Assembly (NCBI GenBank): GCA_964406155.1
Contig: CAYOQR010000001.1
Coordinates: 62,001 to 126,000 of the forward strand
DNA from: Dongia_B sp964406155
Lineage (GTDB): Bacteria > Pseudomonadota > Alphaproteobacteria > Dongiales > Dongiaceae
Direction of reading: 5' to 3'
DNA: 64,000 nucleotides
Shown here: positions 16,052 to 23,190 of the stretch, one piece after another
Layout: each line of letters opens with the position of its first letter
How positions within the stretch are numbered: position 1 is the stretch's first letter
Notes under the pieces: model-generated
Database searches by the model: none
Told to the model about the DNA's origin: nothing
Seen by the model: only the letters and a program-made list of their open reading frames with translations
Translations under genes and position numbers: made by a program

Positions 16052-17917
16052 TCATTGCACATCGACAAGGCCGAGCACCTGCCGGTCGAACAGGCGGCGA
16101 TAGGTGCCGTCCCGCTGGATCAGGCTGCGGTGATCGCCCTCTTCAATGATCCTGCCCCGTTCGAAGATCAGGATCCGTTTCAACGATCGGATGGTGGACA
16201 GGCGGTGGGCGATCACGATCGCCGTCCGCCCTTCCATCAGCCGTTCGGTCGCCTCCTGGATCAGCGCCTCAGATTCCGAATCCAGGCTCGACGTCGCTTC
16301 GTCGAGGATCAGGATCGGCGCATCCGCCAGGAAGGCTCTTGCCAGGGCGACGCGCTGGCGCTCGCCGCCCGACAGCTTGACGCCCCGCTCGCCGACCAGC
16401 GTGCCGTAACCGCCCGGCAGCCGGGCGATGAAATCATGGGCATTGGCCAGCCTGGCCGCCCGCTCGATCTCGGCCATCGAGGCACTCGGCCGGGCATAGG
16501 CGATGTTCTCCGCCAGGCTGCGGTGGAACAGGATCGGCTCCTGCTGCACGATGGCGATCTGCGATCGCAGAGAGGCCTGTGTGCACTGCGAAATATCCTG
16601 CCCATCGATGCGGATCCGGCCCTGGTTGATGTCATGCAACCGCTGGATCAGCTTGACGAAAGTCGTCTTGCCCGACCCCGACAGCCCCACCAACCCGACC
16701 TTTTCGCCCGCCCCGATCGTCACCGAGAGACCGTCATAGAGCGGCTTGTCATGGCCGGTATAGTGGAAGCGGACATGATCGAACTCGATCCGCCCCTCCT
16801 CGATCGCGATCGGCCGTGCGCCGGATCGGTCCTCGATGCCGAGCGGATCGTCGTGAATGGCCACCAGCTCTTCCATATCGTTGATCGAGCGCTGCAGATC
16901 GCGGATATGCATGCCGACATCGCGCAGATAGCCGTGCATCACGAAATAGCTGGTCAGCACATAGGCGACATCGCCGGCCGTGGCCTGACCCTGCAGCCAC
17001 AACCATAAAGCCGTCCCGATCACCGCCGTGCGCAGGATCAGCAGGGCAACCAGTTGCGCCGTGCCGTTATTGGTGGACCGCACCCAGGTCCGGCTGGTGC
17101 GCCGGCGCCATTTCGCGATCACCTTGGCCAGGCGGTCATCCTCCCGGATCTCGGCACCGAAAGCCTTGACCACGGAATTGCAGCTCACGGCATCGGCCAG
17201 GGCACCGCCCGTCCGGGTATCCCAGGCATTGGAAAGCCGGGCCGCCGGGCCGACATAGGCGATCGAGAGCACCGTCGTCAGGACCAGATACACAGCCGAT
17301 CCGACGAAGATCACCAGCCCCATCAATGGCCAATGCAGGCCGAGCAGCACGGTCGAGCCGATCAGCACGATCACCGAGGGCAACAGGGCCAGCAGCACTA
17401 CGTCGTTAAGCTGGTCGATCGCCCACATGCCACGTGTCACCTTACGCACCACCGACCCGGCGAAGGTATTGGCGTGCCATTCGGTGGCGAAACGCTGCAC
17501 CCGCCAGAAGGCCTCCTGCGCAACATCCGACATGATACGCAAGGTCAAGCGCACGATGCCGATGAAGGCCAGGTGACGCAGAACCAGCATGACCATGCCC
17601 AGCACCACCATGGCGCCAAGCGCCATCACGGCGGCATTCAGAGCGACCTGCCGGTTTTCGGCACCAAGCGCCACCGCATCGACCAGATGACCGGCATAGA
17701 GCGGCAGCAGCACTTCGGCCAGGGTCGACAGCATAATCGTGATGGCGATCGTCCAGGTCAGAAGCCCCTGACGCTGCCACTGCCTGAAAGTGAATCCGAG
17801 GACATCCCGGAACGGCGCGGCGCGCCGTATGAGTTCAGCGAAAATCATGATTTTTCCGGTGAAGCCGGGACTCCAGGCCGAGGCGAAAAGCGCAAGGCGG
17901 AATCCGGCGGCACACAC
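16052..17917 (-). CDS. ABC exporter, fused permease and ATPase
   Basis: A half-transporter of up to 621 residues in the inner membrane. Six membrane segments occupy about residues 55-340 (for example WTIAITIMLSTLAEVLLPLY and LALLPSVIVLIGSTVLLG). The ATPase domain has Walker A GLSGSGKTT (about 420), the Q-loop QQEPILF, signature LSGGERQRVALARAF, Walker B ILILDEATSSLD and switch HRLSTI. It works as a homodimer or paired half. It has no peptidase domain, so no leader cleavage is evident. The ATG at 17848 (MIFAELIRRAAPF) is a likely alternative start. The downstream small gene is translationally coupled. Substrate unknown. Confidence 0.93.
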   Translation of the reverse strand: MCAAGFRLALFASAWSPGFTGKIMIFAELIRRAAPFRDVLGFTFRQWQRQGLLTWTIAITIMLSTLAEVLLPLYAGHLVDAVALGAENRQVALNAAVMALGAMVVLGMVMLVLRHLAFIGIVRLTLRIMSDVAQEAFWRVQRFATEWHANTFAGSVVRKVTRGMWAIDQLNDVVLLALLPSVIVLIGSTVLLGLHWPLMGLVIFVGSAVYLVLTTVLSIAYVGPAARLSNAWDTRTGGALADAVSCNSVVKAFGAEIREDDRLAKVIAKWRRRTSRTWVRSTNNGTAQLVALLILRTAVIGTALWLWLQGQATAGDVAYVLTSYFVMHGYLRDVGMHIRDLQRSINDMEELVAIHDDPLGIEDRSGARPIAIEEGRIEFDHVRFHYTGHDKPLYDGLSVTIGAGEKVGLVGLSGSGKTTFVKLIQRLHDINQGRIRIDGQDISQCTQASLRSQIAIVQQEPILFHRSLAENIAYARPSASMAEIERAARLANAHDFIARLPGGYGTLVGERGVKLSGGERQRVALARAFLADAPILILDEATSSLDSESEALIQEATERLMEGRTAIVIAHRLSTIRSLKRILIFERGRIIEEGDHRSLIQRDGTYRRLFDRQVLGLVDVQ

Positions 17918-18367
17918 CGCCCAAATTTAAGAGTGAGAAAAGAGATCGCGGGAGATCGGTAGCCTGCAGCGCCAGCAACAAGACATGGCGCCGGCTTCTC
18001 GCGCGACGGTCAGCTCTGATTAGTGTGGGGAATTCGCGAGGCGGAGAGCGGCTCGCGAGATGTCCGACCTAATGCCGCGGACGCGCCGGGAGTGCGACGA
18101 GCATAAAAACCGAAATCATGCAGCCCTCCCGGGAAAAACGTTGAATAATGGAAGGACTATATACCCGACACAGAAATTGCCTGCAAGAGGCAAATTTGAT
18201 GGAAGCAGGTGCCGTGTATCGGCGCAGCCCCTAAGCACGCAATGCCAGGCGGATGAGGTGAGCGGCTCCTGGTTGCCATCATCTCCTCCGCCTGGCACCG
18301 GCGATGCGCCCTGGTTCCGAGGGGACTGTCAGGCGCGCATCGGTCGGTCTCGCTTGCGTGCCGCGCC
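17918..18367. other. 450-bp gap between the ABC exporter and autotransporter 1
   Basis: It holds the exporter promoter, an inverted repeat TCGCGAG/CTCGCGA around 18028-18056, a weak hairpin near 18173-18196, and from 18235 onward the copy of the 3' block shared with autotransporter 2. No gene is seen. Confidence 0.5.
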
Positions 18368-19345
18368 TCAGAACTTCCAGGTGAAGCTGCCGTGGACGGC
18401 ATTGTCCTGGGCATTGCCGGCGATCTGGCCGTCATAGGCGAGACCCACGGTCAGGCGATCGGTGATATTGAGATCGAGCCCGGCCTGGGCCACCAGGGCG
18501 TCGCGGGCGATCGGCGTCCCCGCCACGGTGAAGGCCGAGGAGCCGCCGCCGAACGACAGATCGGCGGTCGGCGTGACATCGCCATAGGCATGGCGCCAGC
18601 CCAGCATGCCATGGGCCGTCAGGCTGCCCCCGCCCAGTTTGGCGATCTCCCCCGCCACCCGCAGGCCCAGGGTGGAATATGGCATGTCCTGGTTCTGCCC
18701 CTTGCCGTGCAGGGCGCTCGCCCCGCCCTTCTCCTTGAAGCCGTCGGTGTCGAGATTGACATAGGCCATGCCGGCGAAGGGCTCCAACGCCACCGGCCCC
18801 AGCTTCAGGTCATAGCCGACCTCGCCGAACACCTGGGCGGTGCGGGCCTGGTAACTGGCCTTGTCGTGGTCGCTCAGGCTGCCCACCGTCACATCGCGTT
18901 GGCTGTCGATGTTGTTGAAGCTGTAGGACGCCCCCAGGCGCAGTGCCACCGGTCCGACATGGCCGCCGCCATAGAGGGCGACATGGTAGCCGTCGATCGA
19001 GGCCGTGGAGTTGCGCGCCGACAAATCGAGATCGCTGCGGCTGTAGCCGGCCGCGACGCCGAGGCGCCAATCCTCGGCGACCTGGCCGTCAATCCCCATC
19101 AGGAAGCCGGCCAAGGTGCGGTCGAGCGCCCCGGCATTGCCGTCGCTATCGACCGCGCTCCAGCCGCCGAAGGCCTGACCCCAGATCGCCAGGGTGTCGG
19201 CCGAGCCGGCGGCCGTGGTGATCTCGGCCGGGGTCAGATAGGCGATCTCCCGGGCGGCGGTATCGCCGGAGAGCCGGTCGGCCTGCTGCAGGCGGCCGAT
19301 CACCGCATCGCCGACATAATGGGCATCGCGCAGCAACTGGCCGCC
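18235..19345. repeat. 1.1-kb block, copy 1 of an identical pair with 22080-23190
   Basis: This stretch covers the last ~325 codons of autotransporter 1 and 133 bp beyond its stop. It is the same as 22080-23190 wherever compared (offset 3845 bp), and the translations agree in several frames. Identity stops sharply at both ends: at 18234/22079 and at 19346/23191, where silent changes begin and then the passengers part. Confidence 0.9.
18244..18296. terminator. Long imperfect inverted repeat downstream of autotransporter 1
   Basis: An 18-bp arm GCCAGGCGGATGAGGTGA faces TCATCTCCTCCGCCTGGC with two mismatches and a 17-nt loop. It lies about 70 bp after the stop codon and is copied at 22089-22141. 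No T-run follows, so it may be an mRNA 3' stabiliser rather than a classical terminator. Confidence 0.45.
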
Positions 19346-21817
19346 TGCCGCCGCATGCACCTCGCCCGACAGACTGTCATAGGCCGCCTGGGCCGAGGCC
19401 AGATCCGGGCTCGCCATGATGGCATCATAGACTGCATTGCCGGGCGCGAGAGAGCTGGCGCCTGTCGCGGCCGCCCGCTGGTTGCGGGTCTTCGCCACAT
19501 CGGTAAAGCTGGTCCCGTTCGAGGTCAGGATCAGATAGACGTTGTTCGGGTCGTAGCTCAAACTCGGCACCAGGAACAGAGAGTTCGAGCTTGCACCACC
19601 GAATGCACCTGTGATGCCGCCACCCGCCGACAAGATCGTGTAAGTGGTCGACGGTGCATAATGCCCCGACGCGGCCAGGACACGCACAACACTGCTTGGG
19701 TCGATGATGACTTGGCCAGTGGCATTCAACAAATCCGACTGGCCGGTCGCATCAACCTCAACCTGATAGATCGAGGCCTGGCCCAGATTCGCGTTGCCGT
19801 TTACCTGCAGCGTGCCGATGGAGTTGCCCGGCGCCACGGTGCCCCCCAGCCCGGCCAGAAGACCCGCAATCGTACCATTGCCACCGAGGACGCCGGTCTG
19901 CTCCACCTCCACGATTGAATTCAGGAAGGTGCCATTCACCGCCAGGCGTCCGGCACGGACATCGGTCGCGCCGGAGAAATTGCTGGCACCCGACAAGATC
20001 AGTGTGCCGCTGCCCTGCTTGACCAGATCGCCCGTTCCCATAATGGCACCGGCAAAAGCGGTATTGCCGTTGCTATCGATGACCAATGTGGTCGCACCGA
20101 GATTCACTTGGCTGCCGGAAACGCCGGACAACCCCCTAATCGTTCGGCTACCGCCAGTGGCATTGGAAATGTCGAAATCCGCACTCACATCGGTCAGATC
20201 GACACCGCTGCTGCTGGCGATGTCACCGGCGCCGAGCAAACTCAGGGTGCCACCGGCAATGGTCGTCGTTCCAGTGTAAGTATTGGCGGCAGCGAGATAG
20301 AGCAACCCGGTGGAGCCGATCCGCTTAAGGTTGAGTGCGCCCGCACCGCCATCCTGAATCACGCCATAGAAGGCCGACGTCGTCGGGTTGGCGGAATCGT
20401 CGACCGTGAATGTCGCAGCCGTTGCCGCCCCGTTCGTGATGATTCCGGCAGGGCTGGCCGATGAATTGACCGACATGATGACCCCAAGACTGGTGTTGTG
20501 GCCATTCAAACGCAATGTTCCGCCTGGTCCGCCGTTGCTATCATCAAAAGTCATACCGGACGTCGCGGTTAGCGCATTGTCCGCGTTCACCTGGACAACG
20601 GCGTTGTTGTAAAGATGGATGGCTGAGTTACCGACAGCACCTGACGCATTTGCCTGAAGGACACTGTTATCGTGGAATAACTGGAAGCCACCATTGATCG
20701 AGCTGGTGACATCGGCCTTCAGGGTGCTGTCATCGAAGAATCTTTGAGAACCACCGACGATACTATCGGCGACCAATGCGTTCAGGACGGCGCTTTCCTG
20801 AAATACCTGACCTCCATTGCTGACAGCGTGACCCACATTCGCATTCAAGATACTGTCTTGATGGAAAACCTGCTGCGTACCATTGCCGAAAACATCTGCC
20901 GCATTCGCCTCCAAATGCGCGGCATTATAAAAGGCTTGCGAGCCTCCTTTGATCGCACCGGATGCATTCGCTTGCAGGCTGCTGCTGCCCATGAAAGTCT
21001 GCGTGCCACCACTGATGGCATCAGACACATTGGCATTCAAGGAACTGTTATCCACGAACCCCTGCAGACCGCCATCCACCGCACTGGCCATATTTGCGTT
21101 CAACCTGGATGCATCATGGAAATCCTGGGAACCGCCACTGAGGGCACCGGCCGAGCCGGCATTCAGGGCGCTGCTGGTATAGAATGTCTGCGCGCCGCCG
21201 GTAATGCTGCCCGCAGCGTCTACGTTCAGATTACTCTGATCAAAAAGGACCTGGGTGCCGCCGCTGAGACCACCCGTCGCGGTCAGACTGAGAATACTGC
21301 TGCCATAAAAACCTTGAGTACCGCCACTGACGGCATCCGTGGCGGTGATATTCAACCTGCTGGTATCTGTGAAACGCTGCACCCGATCGTTGATTGCATC
21401 GGCCACGCCGGCATTCAGCACGCTGGAATTATAGAAAAACTGTGCTGTCGAGCCACTCGCAATGCCAGCCGCGCTCGCGTTGAGCGAGCTGGTATCGTAG
21501 AAAAACTGTAGTGAATTTCCCGTGGCAGCATCGGCGGCATTCGCGTCGAAACTGCTGTTATTGTAAAAGTTCTGCGTCCCGCTGGCGAAGGGACCATTCG
21601 TCGTCATTGTACCCGTGAAATCCTGGGCCCAGGCCATGCCAGGAATGGCAAGAACGCCATAGCCGAGGATGGACGTCGAACTCAGAACAGAAAGTAGAAA
21701 TCGATTGAACCGCCGATTGCGCCGAATAGTCGAATATGGAATCTGCGCAATCGTATCTTCGGCATCACCACGCATGACCGCGTAGCGCGCTGCACCCCTA
21801 TCAAGACAACCAGTCAT
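18368..21817 (-). CDS. Autotransporter adhesin 1 (type Va secretion) with a 21-residue repeat passenger
   Basis: 1149 residues. A long N-terminal extension leads to a hydrophobic signal FLLSVLSSTSILGYGVLAIP with cleavage near AWA-QDF. About residues 55-440 consist of roughly 17 copies of a 21-residue unit (pattern GG-QxFY-SS-LNANAADA-S), which predicts a regular beta-solenoid. Then come PATR-type motifs (YTGTTTIAGGTLSLLG, about 520; GTLILSGASNFSGATDVRAG, about 610), PGNSIGTLQVNGN, and a C-terminal barrel from about 870 ending in GSFTWKF with the terminal Phe needed for assembly. The barrel is identical to that of the neighbour at 22213-25698. Likely surface adhesin. Confidence 0.92.
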   Translation of the reverse strand: MTGCLDRGAARYAVMRGDAEDTIAQIPYSTIRRNRRFNRFLLSVLSSTSILGYGVLAIPGMAWAQDFTGTMTTNGPFASGTQNFYNNSSFDANAADAATGNSLQFFYDTSSLNASAAGIASGSTAQFFYNSSVLNAGVADAINDRVQRFTDTSRLNITATDAVSGGTQGFYGSSILSLTATGGLSGGTQVLFDQSNLNVDAAGSITGGAQTFYTSSALNAGSAGALSGGSQDFHDASRLNANMASAVDGGLQGFVDNSSLNANVSDAISGGTQTFMGSSSLQANASGAIKGGSQAFYNAAHLEANAADVFGNGTQQVFHQDSILNANVGHAVSNGGQVFQESAVLNALVADSIVGGSQRFFDDSTLKADVTSSINGGFQLFHDNSVLQANASGAVGNSAIHLYNNAVVQVNADNALTATSGMTFDDSNGGPGGTLRLNGHNTSLGVIMSVNSSASPAGIITNGAATAATFTVDDSANPTTSAFYGVIQDGGAGALNLKRIGSTGLLYLAAANTYTGTTTIAGGTLSLLGAGDIASSSGVDLTDVSADFDISNATGGSRTIRGLSGVSGSQVNLGATTLVIDSNGNTAFAGAIMGTGDLVKQGSGTLILSGASNFSGATDVRAGRLAVNGTFLNSIVEVEQTGVLGGNGTIAGLLAGLGGTVAPGNSIGTLQVNGNANLGQASIYQVEVDATGQSDLLNATGQVIIDPSSVVRVLAASGHYAPSTTYTILSAGGGITGAFGGASSNSLFLVPSLSYDPNNVYLILTSNGTSFTDVAKTRNQRAAATGASSLAPGNAVYDAIMASPDLASAQAAYDSLSGEVHAAAGGQLLRDAHYVGDAVIGRLQQADRLSGDTAAREIAYLTPAEITTAAGSADTLAIWGQAFGGWSAVDSDGNAGALDRTLAGFLMGIDGQVAEDWRLGVAAGYSRSDLDLSARNSTASIDGYHVALYGGGHVGPVALRLGASYSFNNIDSQRDVTVGSLSDHDKASYQARTAQVFGEVGYDLKLGPVALEPFAGMAYVNLDTDGFKEKGGASALHGKGQNQDMPYSTLGLRVAGEIAKLGGGSLTAHGMLGWRHAYGDVTPTADLSFGGGSSAFTVAGTPIARDALVAQAGLDLNITDRLTVGLAYDGQIAGNAQDNAVHGSFTWKF

Positions 21818-21885
21818 GAAATACCCCCGGAACGGAAATGATCACCCGACTCAACTGAGCCGGCAGCGACGCTATCAAGCAGCCG

Positions 21886-21938
21886 CATGACTCCGCTTGG
21901 GCTGAGCGACATGATGATTTGGGCTTAGAGACACAAGG
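21886..21938 (-). promoter_or_regulatory. Putative AraC-type operator of autotransporter 1
   Basis: The minus strand reads GCCCAAATCATCATGTCGC and then TCAGCCCAAGCGGAGTCATG, that is, two GCCCAA half-sites 22 bp apart. It lies about 75-120 bp before the start codon. The same element occurs before autotransporter 2 (25767-25819) and before araC1 (27148-27200). Spacing of two helical turns is typical of AraC-family direct repeats. Confidence 0.55.
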
Positions 21939-21979
21939 TGCCACGTTCCGGGAAGCACAGTGCCGCTGCACCCGTGCAT

Positions 21980-22050
21980 TTACAGGATGGCATCGATCAC
22001 ACGATCGGCGAGACGCGGATCATGAAATGGCGGGAATGGCCTTCGGTCAA
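21980..22050 (-). pseudogene. araC 3' remnant upstream of autotransporter 1
   Basis: The minus strand encodes PPFHDPRLADRVIDAIL then a stop. This lines up with CLIDPRFADHMISTIAF of the intact AraC protein at 26112-27095. Compared with the remnant at 25806-25991, about 75 bp of the helix-turn-helix region are deleted. The rest of the 395-bp gap 21818-22212 holds the operator element and the 3' block of autotransporter 2. Confidence 0.65.
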
Positions 22051-22079
22051 AACCTAGGATTGATCGATTACCTCACCAT

Positions 22080-23190
22080 GCACGCAATGCCAGGCGGATG
22101 AGGTGAGCGGCTCCTGGTTGCCATCATCTCCTCCGCCTGGCACCGGCGATGCGCCCTGGTTCCGAGGGGACTGTCAGGCGCGCATCGGTCGGTCTCGCTT
22201 GCGTGCCGCGCCTCAGAACTTCCAGGTGAAGCTGCCGTGGACGGCATTGTCCTGGGCATTGCCGGCGATCTGGCCGTCATAGGCGAGACCCACGGTCAGG
22301 CGATCGGTGATATTGAGATCGAGCCCGGCCTGGGCCACCAGGGCGTCGCGGGCGATCGGCGTCCCCGCCACGGTGAAGGCCGAGGAGCCGCCGCCGAACG
22401 ACAGATCGGCGGTCGGCGTGACATCGCCATAGGCATGGCGCCAGCCCAGCATGCCATGGGCCGTCAGGCTGCCCCCGCCCAGTTTGGCGATCTCCCCCGC
22501 CACCCGCAGGCCCAGGGTGGAATATGGCATGTCCTGGTTCTGCCCCTTGCCGTGCAGGGCGCTCGCCCCGCCCTTCTCCTTGAAGCCGTCGGTGTCGAGA
22601 TTGACATAGGCCATGCCGGCGAAGGGCTCCAACGCCACCGGCCCCAGCTTCAGGTCATAGCCGACCTCGCCGAACACCTGGGCGGTGCGGGCCTGGTAAC
22701 TGGCCTTGTCGTGGTCGCTCAGGCTGCCCACCGTCACATCGCGTTGGCTGTCGATGTTGTTGAAGCTGTAGGACGCCCCCAGGCGCAGTGCCACCGGTCC
22801 GACATGGCCGCCGCCATAGAGGGCGACATGGTAGCCGTCGATCGAGGCCGTGGAGTTGCGCGCCGACAAATCGAGATCGCTGCGGCTGTAGCCGGCCGCG
22901 ACGCCGAGGCGCCAATCCTCGGCGACCTGGCCGTCAATCCCCATCAGGAAGCCGGCCAAGGTGCGGTCGAGCGCCCCGGCATTGCCGTCGCTATCGACCG
23001 CGCTCCAGCCGCCGAAGGCCTGACCCCAGATCGCCAGGGTGTCGGCCGAGCCGGCGGCCGTGGTGATCTCGGCCGGGGTCAGATAGGCGATCTCCCGGGC
23101 GGCGGTATCGCCGGAGAGCCGGTCGGCCTGCTGCAGGCGGCCGATCACCGCATCGCCGACATAATGGGCATCGCGCAGCAACTGGCCGCC
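22080..23190. repeat. 1.1-kb block, copy 2 of an identical pair with 18235-19345
   Basis: Covers the barrel-coding end of autotransporter 2 and 133 bp beyond its stop, including the inverted repeat at 22089-22141. See the first copy for the comparison. Confidence 0.9.
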
